NCBI RefSeq assembly: GCF_022832435.1
Contig: NZ_JALHLF010000001.1
Location: 74,795-138,794, forward strand
Origin: Novosphingobium organovorum
GTDB taxonomy: Bacteria > Pseudomonadota > Alphaproteobacteria > Sphingomonadales > Sphingomonadaceae
Direction of reading: 5' to 3'
Length of the DNA: 64,000 bases
Position 1 is the first letter of the stretch, and each line of letters starts with the position of its first letter. Below, one piece after another: positions 41,283-50,248 of the stretch. A model generated the notes under the pieces. It had not been told where the DNA came from and searched no databases. It was given only the letters and a program-made list of their open reading frames with translations. A program made the position numbers and the translations under genes.

Positions 41283-41990
41283 CTAAAGGGGTGTTTTTTG
41301 CACCATGCGGCGCAAGGCGTCGTGCTCGGCAACGAAACGCCCGCGCGCCTTTTCGAACGCCAGCGCGAGGATCGCGCGCGCCAGATCGCGCGCGCGGATC
41401 GAGCGGAAACGGCGCCAGCCGCCATGGAGGACGAGCGCATCGGCCAGCGGCGCGGCGATCTGCCCCAGCGCCTCGAGCACCCGGCGCTCACCACGCGCCC
41501 CCCGCAACAAGCCGGGGCGCACGATATCGAGCCGCGCAAAGCCCAGCTTGCCCAGTGCCTCTTCCATCTCACCCTTGACCGAAAGGTAGAAATTGCGGCT
41601 CCCGCGCTCCGCGCCGACCGAGGACACCACGATCATATGGTCGATCCCGGCCTCACGCGCGGCGCGCGCACAGTCGAGCACGAGAGCCAGATCGACCGCG
41701 CGAAACGCCTCCTGCGATCCGGCGCGCGCCATCGTCGTGCCCAGCGCGCAGACCAGCACATCGGCCCGCGCCGCCGCGATCAGCTCGCCCCAGCGTTCGA
41801 CCGGCCCGACCAGAACCTCCATCCGCGCGCCCTGCGGCAACGCCAGTTCGCCGCGCGCAACCGCGATCAGGCGCGCGTCACCACGTTCGCACGCCGCCTC
41901 GATAAGCGCCGAACCGACCATCCCGCTCGCCCCGACCAGGCACAGGCGCCGTGCCGACCCGGCCCCTGCCCTGCCCGCAGGCTCAAACAT
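41283..41990 (-). CDS. NAD(P)H-binding Rossmann protein (HTATIP2-like)
   Basis: 235 residues with an N-terminal LCLVGASGMVGSALIEA nucleotide-binding motif and VVSSVGAERGSRNFYLSVKG, as in NAD(P)H-binding oxidoreductase-like proteins of the HTATIP2/NmrA group. The reaction is unknown. The ATG at 41990 overlaps the stop of dgt by eight bases, so the two are coupled. Longer frames into dgt have no support. Confidence 0.75.
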   Translation of the reverse strand: MFEPAGRAGAGSARRLCLVGASGMVGSALIEAACERGDARLIAVARGELALPQGARMEVLVGPVERWGELIAAARADVLVCALGTTMARAGSQEAFRAVDLALVLDCARAAREAGIDHMIVVSSVGAERGSRNFYLSVKGEMEEALGKLGFARLDIVRPGLLRGARGERRVLEALGQIAAPLADALVLHGGWRRFRSIRARDLARAILALAFEKARGRFVAEHDALRRMVQKTPL

Positions 41991-43140
41991 TGCGCAAGCC
42001 CTCCTGCACGCGCCCATAGATGCGTTCGTGGCAGGTAATCGCGTAACGATCGGTCATCCCGGCGATGTAGTCGGCGATGTGACGGCTGCGTTCGGGCTCG
42101 GTGCGCGGCATGGTGTCGATCCAGTCCTCTTCCATGAGGACGGTCTCTTGCGAGTAGGCCGCGTAGAGCTCGGCCAGCACTGCGCGCGCGCGGCGCGCGG
42201 TCTCGAGCTGTTCGGGGTGGTAGTAGAGCTTTTCGTACATGAAACGCTTGAAGGCCCGTTCGCCCTCTTCCATCTCGCTCGAGAAGGCGATCAGCGCGCG
42301 CCCCGCCGCACGCACCTCGTCGACGCTTTCGACGCCGACCAGCCGCTTGCGCGATTCCGCGATGAGGTCGTTGACCATGGTGCCGATCTGGCTGCGCAAC
42401 AGTTCGGCGAGCTGGCGGCTGCGCGCCACCCCCGGATAGCGCTGTTCGACCGCGCTCCAGTTGGCGACGAGGAAGGGATGCGCGAGCAGCTCGTCCATAT
42501 CGAGGAAGCCCGCGCGCAGGCCATCGTCGATATCGTGGTTGTCGTAGGCGATGTCATCCGACAAGGCGGCGACCTGCGCTTCCAGACTGGCGTGGGTGCC
42601 CAGTTCCAGATCGTAGGCCGCGTTGAGCTCGCTCAGCGCCCAGTTGGGGTTGGTGACGGGTCCGTTATGCTTGGCCAGCCCCTCGAGCATTTCCCAGGTG
42701 AGGTTGAGCCCGTCGTGCTCGCAATAGGGGCTGTCGATGCGCATCAGCGTGCGCAGCGTGTTGGCGTTGTGATCGAACCCGCCCGCCTTGTGCAGCGCCG
42801 CGTCGAGCGCTTCCTCGCCCGCGTGGCCGAAGGGGGGATGGCCGATGTCATGCGCGAGCGCGAGGCCTTCGGTCAGGTCCTCGTCGAGCCCGAGCAGGCG
42901 TGCGATCACCCGCGCGATCTGCGCGACTTCGAGGCTGTGGGTCAGGCGCACGCGGTAATGATCGCCATCGGGCGCGATGAAGACCTGGGTCTTGTAGCGC
43001 AGGCGGCGGAACGCGATCGAGTGGATGATGCGGTCGCGGTCGCGCTGGTAGGGGCTGCGCTCGCCGCGGGCGAGGCCGTTTTCCATCGGGTATTCCCGGC
43101 CGCGCGAGCGCGCCGGATCGGAAGCGTAAGGTGCAAGCAT
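41983..43140 (-). CDS. dgt: dGTP triphosphohydrolase (HD family)
   Basis: 385 residues. The HD-domain ligands are visible in VRLTHSLEVAQIARVI (first His) and LAHDIGHPPFGHAGEEAL (HD pair), with a further Asp in ALSDDIAYDNHDIDDGL. It hydrolyses dNTPs to nucleoside and triphosphate. I set the start at 43140 (LAPYASDPARSRGREYP follows). The frame also opens earlier at 43197, without support. Confidence 0.93.
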   Translation of the reverse strand: MLAPYASDPARSRGREYPMENGLARGERSPYQRDRDRIIHSIAFRRLRYKTQVFIAPDGDHYRVRLTHSLEVAQIARVIARLLGLDEDLTEGLALAHDIGHPPFGHAGEEALDAALHKAGGFDHNANTLRTLMRIDSPYCEHDGLNLTWEMLEGLAKHNGPVTNPNWALSELNAAYDLELGTHASLEAQVAALSDDIAYDNHDIDDGLRAGFLDMDELLAHPFLVANWSAVEQRYPGVARSRQLAELLRSQIGTMVNDLIAESRKRLVGVESVDEVRAAGRALIAFSSEMEEGERAFKRFMYEKLYYHPEQLETARRARAVLAELYAAYSQETVLMEEDWIDTMPRTEPERSRHIADYIAGMTDRYAITCHERIYGRVQEGLRNV

Positions 43141-43186
43141 CAGGCTGAAATTCTTTCCCGTAGCGGCGGTCTGGGACAGACCTGTC

Positions 43187-43504
43187 CTAGCGGGCAAGCC
43201 CTGCCTTGCACAAGGCCGCAGAACTTGCCGTGACCATCACCACGCGGTCATCGCCGACCGCGCGCACCGCGCGCACCCAGGCGCCGAGCGTCGGCTTGTC
43301 GCCTTCGAGCTTTTGCAGCTTCATCAGTTCGATCAGGCTGAGCTTACGGGTCAGCCGCCGCGCCATGCAGTCCGAGACACGCTCGGACAGCCCGCTTTCG
43401 CGCAAGGCGGCGTGAAGACGCCAGGCCGCGTAGAAATCGGCCGCGAACCACAGGGCGCCGCACAAGGCGGCAAGGACGAGAATCCGTTTGAGAAGGCGCA
43501 GCAT
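43187..43504 (-). CDS. Small membrane-anchored hypothetical protein
   Basis: 105 residues with one N-terminal hydrophobic helix (about residues 7-22), then a soluble part with two cysteines (DCMARRL and AALCKAG). No family recognised. It lies 46 bp before dgt on the same strand and just downstream of pntB, and may be cotranscribed with either. Confidence 0.6.
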   Translation of the reverse strand: MLRLLKRILVLAALCGALWFAADFYAAWRLHAALRESGLSERVSDCMARRLTRKLSLIELMKLQKLEGDKPTLGAWVRAVRAVGDDRVVMVTASSAALCKAGLAR

Positions 43505-43530
43505 CAGCCGCGCCTTCTACCCGGTCTTGC

Positions 43531-44949
43531 TCAGTCCGTCAGCGCCTTGTTGATCTCCTCGACCATCTTCTTGGCATCGGCGAGGAGCATCATGGTCTGG
43601 TCCATATAGAACACCTCGTTGTCGACGCCCGCGTAGCCCTGCCCGCCCATCGAGCGTTTGATGAAGAAAATCGTCTTGGCCTTCTCCACGTCGAACACCG
43701 GCATACCGTAGATCGGCGAGCTTTTCTCCGTCTTGGCGGACGGATTGACGACGTCGTTGGCGCCGATGATGAAGGCTACGTCGGCCTGTGCGAACTCCGA
43801 ATTGATGTCTTCCAGCTCGAACACGTCGTCATAGGGCACGCTGGCTTCGGCGAGCAGCACGTTCATGTGGCCCGGCATGCGCCCCGCGACGGGGTGGATC
43901 GCGAACTTGACGTTCACGCCATGCTCCTTGAGCAGGTCGGTCATCTCGCGCAGCGCGTGCTGCGCCTGGGCGACCGCCATGCCATAGCCGGGAATGACGA
44001 TGACGTTTTCGGCCTCCTTCATGAGGAACGCGGCGTCTTCGGCCGAGCCGCGCTTCCACGGACGCTGCTCCCTGGCCGTGCCGCCCGCACCGCCCGCGCC
44101 CGCATCGGCCCCGAAGCCGCCCGCGATGACCGAGAAGAACGAGCGGTTCATCGCCCGGCACATGATGTACGAAAGGATCGCGCCCGATGAGCCCACCAGC
44201 GCGCCGGTGATGATCATCGCGGTGTTGTGAAGCGTAAAGCCCATCGCCGCCGCCGCCCAGCCCGAGTACGAATTGAGCATCGAGACGACGACCGGCATGT
44301 CCGCGCCCCCGATCGGGATAATGAGCAGAAAACCGATCGCGAAACTGAGCGCCACGATCGCCCAGAACAGCGCGGGCGTGTCCCAGTGGAACAGGCTGAC
44401 GAGCACCAGGATCGCGGCCAGTGCGGCCAGATTGATCGCGTGGCGCGCGGGCAACAGGATCGGCGCACCCGACATGGTGCCGTTGAGCTTGGCAAAGGCA
44501 ATGACCGAGCCCGAAAAAGTGATCGCGCCGATCGCCACGCCCAGCCCCATCTCGATCCGGCTGCCTTTCAGGATGTCAAGCCCGCCCGGCTCAAGAATGC
44601 CGAAGGCGTCGGGGTTGAGGTAGGCCGCAACGCCCACCAGCACCGCCGCGAGCCCCACCAGCGAGTGGAACGCGGCGACAAGCTGGGGCATCTGCGTCAT
44701 CTGGATCTTGCGGGCCGTCGTCAGCCCGATGACCGCGCCGATGGCGATCGCAGCGAGGATTTCGGGCAGGCTGGCGATGTCGTGCGTCGCCAGCGTGGTG
44801 ACGACCGCAATCGCCATGCCGACCATGCCATAGCGGTTGCCCTTGCGGCTGGTCGCCGGCGAAGACAGCCCGCGCAGCGCGAGGATGAAGCAGACGCCCG
44901 CGATGAGGTAGGCCAGCGCCACCCACGGGTTAACGGCATGAACCTCCAT
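43531..44949 (-). CDS. pntB: NAD(P) transhydrogenase subunit beta
   Basis: 472-residue inner-membrane subunit carrying the NADP-binding domain III. About nine helices precede the domain III sequence VIVIPGYGMAVAQAQHAL near residue 327. The three-subunit form couples proton flow to NADPH formation. Its ATG at 44949 overlaps the stop of pntAB (TGATG). The frame remains open well upstream, but the proper start is the coupled one. Confidence 0.96.
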   Translation of the reverse strand: MEVHAVNPWVALAYLIAGVCFILALRGLSSPATSRKGNRYGMVGMAIAVVTTLATHDIASLPEILAAIAIGAVIGLTTARKIQMTQMPQLVAAFHSLVGLAAVLVGVAAYLNPDAFGILEPGGLDILKGSRIEMGLGVAIGAITFSGSVIAFAKLNGTMSGAPILLPARHAINLAALAAILVLVSLFHWDTPALFWAIVALSFAIGFLLIIPIGGADMPVVVSMLNSYSGWAAAAMGFTLHNTAMIITGALVGSSGAILSYIMCRAMNRSFFSVIAGGFGADAGAGGAGGTAREQRPWKRGSAEDAAFLMKEAENVIVIPGYGMAVAQAQHALREMTDLLKEHGVNVKFAIHPVAGRMPGHMNVLLAEASVPYDDVFELEDINSEFAQADVAFIIGANDVVNPSAKTEKSSPIYGMPVFDVEKAKTIFFIKRSMGGQGYAGVDNEVFYMDQTMMLLADAKKMVEEINKALTD

Positions 44950-45254
44950 CACTTGCCCTCCTTGCGGGAAGGCGCCTTGTCCTTCTTCTTGTACATCGCG
45001 AGCATCCGCTCGGTGACGGCAAAGCCGCCGAAGATATTGACGCTCGCCAAGACGACCGCGGCGAGGCCTAGCCACTTGGCGCCGGGCACACCGGCGGCCG
45101 CGCTCGCCACCAGCGCGCCCACGATGATGACCGAGGATATCGCGTTGGTGACCGCCATGAGCGGCGTGTGCAGCGCCGGGGTCACCGACCAGACCACGTA
45201 GTAGCCCACGAAGCAGGCCAGCACGAAGATCGACAGAATACTGATGAAATCCAT
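44949..45254 (-). CDS. pntAB: NAD(P) transhydrogenase subunit alpha part 2
   Basis: 101-residue membrane segment of the split alpha subunit, with three hydrophobic helices (LSIFVLACFVGYYVVWSVTP and following) and a lysine-rich tail. It joins pntAA and pntB in one operon with overlapping or close ends. Confidence 0.94.
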   Translation of the reverse strand: MDFISILSIFVLACFVGYYVVWSVTPALHTPLMAVTNAISSVIIVGALVASAAAGVPGAKWLGLAAVVLASVNIFGGFAVTERMLAMYKKKDKAPSRKEGK

Positions 45255-45271
45255 GGTGCGTGCTCCCCTCT

Positions 45272-46420
45272 TCAGCCCTGCAACCGCGCGTGAACGATCC
45301 GGCCACCCTGCGTGAGGCGGATGGCGTTGCCGATTTCCTCGTCGAGCACCGGGCCGCCCGCCACCTTGTCCCAGAAGGCGGACAGGAAATTGAACAGGTT
45401 GCGCGCAAACAGCGCGGAAGCGTCGGCGGGCAGGTGCGCGGGCGTGTTCGACAGGCCGATGATCTTGACCCCGTGTTTTTCGACCACCTGATCGGCCACC
45501 GTGCCCTCGACGTTACCGCCTTGTGGGGCGGCCAGATCGAAGATCACGCTGCCCGGCTTCATCGAGGCGATCTGCGCGTCCGAAATGAGGCGCGGCGCAG
45601 GCCGCCCCGGAATGAGCGCGGTGGTGATGACGATGTCCTGCTTGGCGATATGCGCGCTGACCAGCTGGCCTTGCGCCCTCTGGTACTCCTCGCTCATTTC
45701 AGTGGCGTAGCCGCCCGAACCCTCGCCCTCGATCCCGGCGACATTCTCGACGAAGATCGGCTTGGCGCCGAGCGAGAGGATCTGCTCCTTCGTCGCCGAG
45801 CGCACGTCGGTGGCCGAGACTTGCGCCCCCAGCCGCCGCGCGGTGGCGATCGCCTGCAGGCCCGCCACGCCCACGCCCATCACGAAGCACTTGGCCGCAC
45901 TGATCGTGCCCGCCGCCGTCATCATCATCGGAAAGGCCCGGCCATAAGTGTCAGCAGCCATGATGACCGCCTTGTACCCGGCAAGGTTCGACTGGCTGGA
46001 GAGGATGTCCATCGATTGCGCGCGCGTGATGCGCGGCATGAATTCCATCGCCAGCGCCTCGAGCCCGGCGGCGGCATAGGCCTCGACCCGCGCGCGGCCA
46101 CCCCCGGCGCCTTGCCCGAAGGGATCGAGACCGGCGACCACCCAGGCGCCCGGCGCCACTGTGCCCAGAAGAGCGGGATCGGGCCCCTGCACGCCCAGCA
46201 CGATGTCCGCGCCCGCCGTGATCGCATCCGCCTCGCCCACATCGGCGCCAGCGGTGCGATAATCTTCGTCGGCGATCGAAGCGGACAGCCCTGCACCGCG
46301 TTCCACCGCGACAACGGCGCCCAGCCCGATCAGTTTTTTCACCGTCTCGGGCGTCGCCGCGACACGCGTTTCCCCACTCGCGCGTTCGGCAAGAACCGCG
46401 ATCTTCCTGTTTTCAGCCAT
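45272..46420 (-). CDS. pntAA: NAD(P) transhydrogenase subunit alpha part 1
   Basis: 382-residue cytoplasmic NAD-binding domain I. It begins MAENRKIAVLAERASGETRVAATPE-like (AENRKIAVLAERASGETR) and has a Rossmann motif CFVMGVGVAGLQAIATARRL. Start of the pntAA-pntAB-pntB operon. The cytochrome oxidase-type small protein gene precedes it by 30 bp. Confidence 0.95.
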   Translation of the reverse strand: MAENRKIAVLAERASGETRVAATPETVKKLIGLGAVVAVERGAGLSASIADEDYRTAGADVGEADAITAGADIVLGVQGPDPALLGTVAPGAWVVAGLDPFGQGAGGGRARVEAYAAAGLEALAMEFMPRITRAQSMDILSSQSNLAGYKAVIMAADTYGRAFPMMMTAAGTISAAKCFVMGVGVAGLQAIATARRLGAQVSATDVRSATKEQILSLGAKPIFVENVAGIEGEGSGGYATEMSEEYQRAQGQLVSAHIAKQDIVITTALIPGRPAPRLISDAQIASMKPGSVIFDLAAPQGGNVEGTVADQVVEKHGVKIIGLSNTPAHLPADASALFARNLFNFLSAFWDKVAGGPVLDEEIGNAIRLTQGGRIVHARLQG

Positions 46421-46450
46421 GCTTGTCTAATCCGCCCCCTCAGGCTGCGC

Positions 46451-46576
46451 TCACGATGCGATCAGGCCCACGACGAAAATGACGACCAGCGCGCAGAACC
46501 CGGTCCCCCAGAACGCGGCCTTCACGAAGCCGTTGTAGGTTTCCTGTGCGCTCTTGATATCCTGCCCCGAAGTCAT
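46451..46576 (-). CDS. aa3-type cytochrome c oxidase subunit IV-like peptide
   Basis: 41 residues with one hydrophobic helix (GFCALVVIFVVGLI) preceded by SAQETYNGFVKAAFW. This is the pattern of the small bacterial aa3 oxidase subunit IV family, often found just upstream of pnt genes in alphaproteobacteria. A longer in-frame extension to 46732 is not credible. The ATG at 46576 is preceded by a GGAGGCAC ribosome site. Confidence 0.8.
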   Translation of the reverse strand: MTSGQDIKSAQETYNGFVKAAFWGTGFCALVVIFVVGLIAS

Positions 46577-46872
46577 CGTGCCTCCTGTCCCTGAAAAACC
46601 CGCCGGAACGTCAGTACCCGGCAGCCGCAACGCGATGCCTGTTCGCCCGCACGCGAACGCACTGGGACCACCGACACCGCATCGTTCTTCGTCGTTGTGC
46701 CCACTATGCTGCGGGCTGCTTGCCTCGTCCATTACCCCAAAGCACAGCCGAATGCCACCGCCACGATCGACAGGCGGGATGCGGGAGAGGAGGACAAGCT
46801 TAATTGCCTCTTTACCGTGCGCAGCTAAACCCTTGTGTCAAAGCGGCACAACTAGGGTAGAAGACACGAGCC
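46577..46872. other. 296-bp divergent gap
   Basis: Divergent region between the small oxidase-type gene and the NtrC-like gene. It must hold promoters for both directions, but I saw no confident sigma-70 or sigma-54 match, and no gene. Confidence 0.35.
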
Positions 46873-48297
46873 ATGGCGGAATTCGAGCAACGCCTTTTGA
46901 TGCTCATCGACGATGAGCCGGCACAAAGCCGCCTGATCTCCGCGCTCGCCGCGCGCGAAGGCTGGCGCACGGTGCTTGCCGCCGACGCCGACACCGCCAT
47001 CGCCATGCTCGGCACGCGCCAGGGGATGCAGCTCTCGGCGATCATTCTGGACCAGTGGGTGCCCGGTGACGATGCCTGCGCGCTGATCGCCGAGCTCAAG
47101 TCGCGCCGCCCCGCGCTGCCGATCCTGATGATTACCGCCAGCACCTCGCCGCTGCTCGCGGTCGAGGCGATGCGCGCGGGCGCGAGCGACTATCTGGTCA
47201 AGCCGGTCGCCCCCGAAAGGCTCATGCACGCGCTGCGCTCGGCAACCACGCGTGAGGCGGCGCGCGACGAACTTGCCCCGCTAACCGAAAAGATGCCCTC
47301 GCGCCCCGATTTCGAATCGATGATCGGCGCGGCTCCCAATTTCCGCAAGGCGCTCGCCGTTGCCGCCAAGGCCGCACGCGGCAGCACGCCGGTGCTGATC
47401 GAGGGCGAGAGCGGGACCGGCAAGGAAATGCTGATCCGCGCGATGCACGCGGCCTCCTCGCGCGCGAAGGCGCCGCTCAGGATCATCAACATCAGCGGCA
47501 TTCCGGCCAATTCGATCGAATCGGTACTGTTCGGACACGAAAAGGGCGCCTTTCCCGGCGCGTTCGAACGACAGGTCGGCGCGCTCCAGCACGCCGACGG
47601 CGCGACCCTCGCGCTCGACGAGGTCGACCGCCTGCCGATGTCGGTGCAGGAGCGCCTGCTCGAAGCGATCCGGCGCGGCGACGTGCGCCCGATCGGCGCG
47701 CGCCATTCGTTCAAGGTCGATGTCCGGCTGATCTCGGCAAGCAACCTGCCCCTGGCCGATCTTGCGGCGACGGGCAACTTCCTGCCCGAACTCGCCGAAG
47801 CGCTGGGGCAGACCAAAGTGCTGCTGCCGCCCTTGCGCGAACGCGCGGGCGATATTCCCGCGCTTGCCCGCTACTTCCTTGCCCGTATCGGCGAACAGCC
47901 CGGCCTGCGCGAGCTGAGCATCACCGACGCCGCGCTTTCGCTGCTCGCCGCCTACGACTGGCCCGAGAACGTGCGCCAGCTGCAGGCCGCGCTGTTTCGC
48001 GCCTCGGTGTTCTGCGACAGCGACGCGCTGACCACCGAGGATTTCCCCCAGCTTCTCACCATCCTGGGCCCCGGCCCCTCCAATGTCGCGGGCAATCCGC
48101 TGCAGGAGAGCGCGGGCGTCATGCTCTACACCGAGGATGGCAACCTGCGCCCGCTCGAGGAAATCGAGGCCGACGTGATCCGCCTCGCCATCGGGCTCTA
48201 TCGCGGCCGGATGACCGAAGTTGCCCGGCGGCTGGGCATCGGGCGTTCGACCCTCTACCGCAAGCTGGCCGAACTGGGCATCGACAACGCCGCCTGA
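46873..48297 (+). CDS. NtrC-type response regulator with non-consensus GAFPGA loop
   Basis: 474 residues in three parts. The receiver domain has the acidic pair 13-14, phosphorylation Asp60 and Lys110. The AAA+ domain has Walker A GESGTGKE at 178-185 and Walker B TLALDE at 245-250. A Fis-type DNA-binding helix sits at the C-terminus (TEVARRLGIGRSTLYRKL). The sigma-54 contact loop, normally GAFTGA, reads GAFPGA at 225-230. No histidine kinase is adjacent. It may act without sigma-54. Domain structure is certain, function is not. Confidence 0.88.
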   Translation: MAEFEQRLLMLIDDEPAQSRLISALAAREGWRTVLAADADTAIAMLGTRQGMQLSAIILDQWVPGDDACALIAELKSRRPALPILMITASTSPLLAVEAMRAGASDYLVKPVAPERLMHALRSATTREAARDELAPLTEKMPSRPDFESMIGAAPNFRKALAVAAKAARGSTPVLIEGESGTGKEMLIRAMHAASSRAKAPLRIINISGIPANSIESVLFGHEKGAFPGAFERQVGALQHADGATLALDEVDRLPMSVQERLLEAIRRGDVRPIGARHSFKVDVRLISASNLPLADLAATGNFLPELAEALGQTKVLLPPLRERAGDIPALARYFLARIGEQPGLRELSITDAALSLLAAYDWPENVRQLQAALFRASVFCDSDALTTEDFPQLLTILGPGPSNVAGNPLQESAGVMLYTEDGNLRPLEEIEADVIRLAIGLYRGRMTEVARRLGIGRSTLYRKLAELGIDNAA

Positions 48298-48314
48298 GGG
48301 CGCCCTGAGGCCGT

Positions 48315-49502
48315 TCAGGCGCTCCAGTCAACGGCGTGGCTGACAAGGTCGACACCGTCCGAGCGGCACACCGTCAGCGTCAGTGCTCGGCGCTCCCAGT
48401 CGATCGTCACCTCGCCGAAATTGCCATCGCCCACGCAGATGCCCTGACGGTCGGGATCGGGTTCGCGCGCGGTCGCTTCCGCATTGCTCGCGTTGGGGCG
48501 ATTGAGCGAGGAGGCGGTCATTTCCCAGAGCCCCTGCGCGAAGCCCGGCACCACCTTGCGATAGATCCCGCCGACATGGCGATCGCCGGAAAGCACCACC
48601 AGCCCACCACCCGCGCGCGCGGCCAGCGCGTCGTAGAGCCGGTCGCGCTCACCGGGCATCAGTTCCCAGCCTTCCCACAAGTGCGCGTCGGACAGCAGCT
48701 GGATCGACGAGACAAGCACGCGCAGGTCCGCGGGCTTTTGCAGTTCGCGCTCGAGCCAGGCCCATTGCACCGCGCCCAGCATGGAAGCCCCGGCGCTCGT
48801 ATCGGGGACATAGCGCCCACGCACGGGCAGCTTGGTGCCCACCGGCGGCAGCACGAGATCCGAGCGCTGGAAACGCGTGTCGAGCAGGATGATCTGCACG
48901 CGGCGCCCCGGCGGCCCATAGGTGCGCGCATGATAGACCCCTTCGCGCTCGCGCACGTCGTCGGGCGCGTTCCAGAACGTCTCGTAGATATGTTCCGACC
49001 AGCGCTTGAAGGGAAACACCGCGCCCCCGTCGTTGAAGCCGAAGTCATGATCGTCCCACACCGTCAGCATCGGCACCGCGCGGCGAAAATCGCGAAATTC
49101 GGCGCGGCCGTTGAGGTATTCGTAAGCCCGGCGCAGCGAACCCAGGTCCGCGCCGCCGTCCCAGCCCGGATCGCCGTAAACGCAGTCGCCGATGTAGAGG
49201 AAGAGCTGCGGATCGCGGCTGCGGATGCCCTGCCAGAAGGCCTGATCGCCCTCCTGGTTGTTGCAGCTGCCCACCGAAAAGCGCGTCAGCACGCTATCCG
49301 CTGCAAGCTGCGGCCCCGGCGGGGCGACGGGCAGCGCGATCGTCTGTTCAAGATCGCGGTAGTAGGGATCGAGCAGCGCGGCCGGAGCCAGCGACGTGGC
49401 GGCCTGCGCGGACCCGGAACCCAGCGCCACAGCTCCGGACACGAGACCGGTCGTGGAAAGCGAAAGGAAGTGGCGGCGATCGTGTCCGGGGTGTCTGGTC
49501 AT
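48315..49502 (-). CDS. phoD: PhoD-type alkaline phosphatase/phosphodiesterase
   Basis: 395 residues. An N-terminal twin-arginine signal (DRRHFLSLS) predicts export folded by Tat. The PhoD-like metal site shows in YIGDCVYGD, TVWDDHDFGFNDGG and LSGDRHVGGIYRK. The family removes phosphate from phosphoesters in the periplasm. The ATG at 49502 was chosen, with a GTG at 49517 possible. It is convergent with the NtrC-like gene. Confidence 0.9.
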   Translation of the reverse strand: MTRHPGHDRRHFLSLSTTGLVSGAVALGSGSAQAATSLAPAALLDPYYRDLEQTIALPVAPPGPQLAADSVLTRFSVGSCNNQEGDQAFWQGIRSRDPQLFLYIGDCVYGDPGWDGGADLGSLRRAYEYLNGRAEFRDFRRAVPMLTVWDDHDFGFNDGGAVFPFKRWSEHIYETFWNAPDDVREREGVYHARTYGPPGRRVQIILLDTRFQRSDLVLPPVGTKLPVRGRYVPDTSAGASMLGAVQWAWLERELQKPADLRVLVSSIQLLSDAHLWEGWELMPGERDRLYDALAARAGGGLVVLSGDRHVGGIYRKVVPGFAQGLWEMTASSLNRPNASNAEATAREPDPDRQGICVGDGNFGEVTIDWERRALTLTVCRSDGVDLVSHAVDWSA

Positions 49503-49639
49503 GCGCGCTTGTTCCACCCCGGCATGACCATTTCAAGACGATGTGCCCCGCCTTTCCAAAACGCGACGAAGCGCCGGACCGCGAGGGACGCGGAACCGAC
49601 GCTTCGCCCATGCGGATCGGACCGGAGCCCGATCGGCGA

Positions 49640-50014
49640 TCAGTTCTCGAAGTAGACGCGGGGAACGTGGACGCCCTTCTTCGCCATGTACTTCACATAT
49701 TGCACGCGGTTGTGCTGGAGTTCGTGGGCGTATTCGCCGTAGGCGTCGCGCGCATCCTCAAGGTCGCTGGCGCGGCGCAAGTCGCTCGCCAGCTCCTTCT
49801 TGGTCTCATCGACGTTGATGCGATAGTCGTACCACTTCGAATTCTGGATGCCGCCGAGCGGCGCAGTGATGATGCGCGTCTCTTCGGTCTGCGCCATCTG
49901 CTGTTCGGCGGTCATCGGCCAGTGGGTCATCGGAACCGCAGCCACGGCCATGCTGGCGGGGATGGTCATCGCGGCGGCGATGGCGGCGGTGCGGAAAATC
50001 TTGGTCTGCTTCAT
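49640..50014 (-). CDS. Exported hypothetical protein
   Basis: 124 residues with a signal peptide (KQTKIFRTAAIAAAMTIPAS, cleavage likely after AVA near residue 26). The mature part is rich in charged residues and repeats of Tyr/Asn (SKWYDYRINVDETKKEL). No family recognised. The start at 50014 has a GGGAGACC site upstream. It lies 137 bp after the start of the PhoD gene in the same direction. Confidence 0.7.
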   Translation of the reverse strand: MKQTKIFRTAAIAAAMTIPASMAVAAVPMTHWPMTAEQQMAQTEETRIITAPLGGIQNSKWYDYRINVDETKKELASDLRRASDLEDARDAYGEYAHELQHNRVQYVKYMAKKGVHVPRVYFEN

Positions 50015-50248
50015 GGGAAGGTCTCCCTTATCCTTGTCGCTTAGGCCCGATTGCCTGCGTTCAGGAGGGAAACGGCGCAAACCGAACTTTTCATCCCGAC
50101 CAAGAGACGATGCGCGCCGCAGATGCGATGAATTTCCGGTTGTGCCAAGCGGTGAACACACCGCCCCCACCCGGTTCATCGCGCAGAAATCCTGGGTTCA
50201 GCGGGGCGCAAGCTTTGTCGCAGGCAGAGCGCTGCGAAATGCGCCCCG

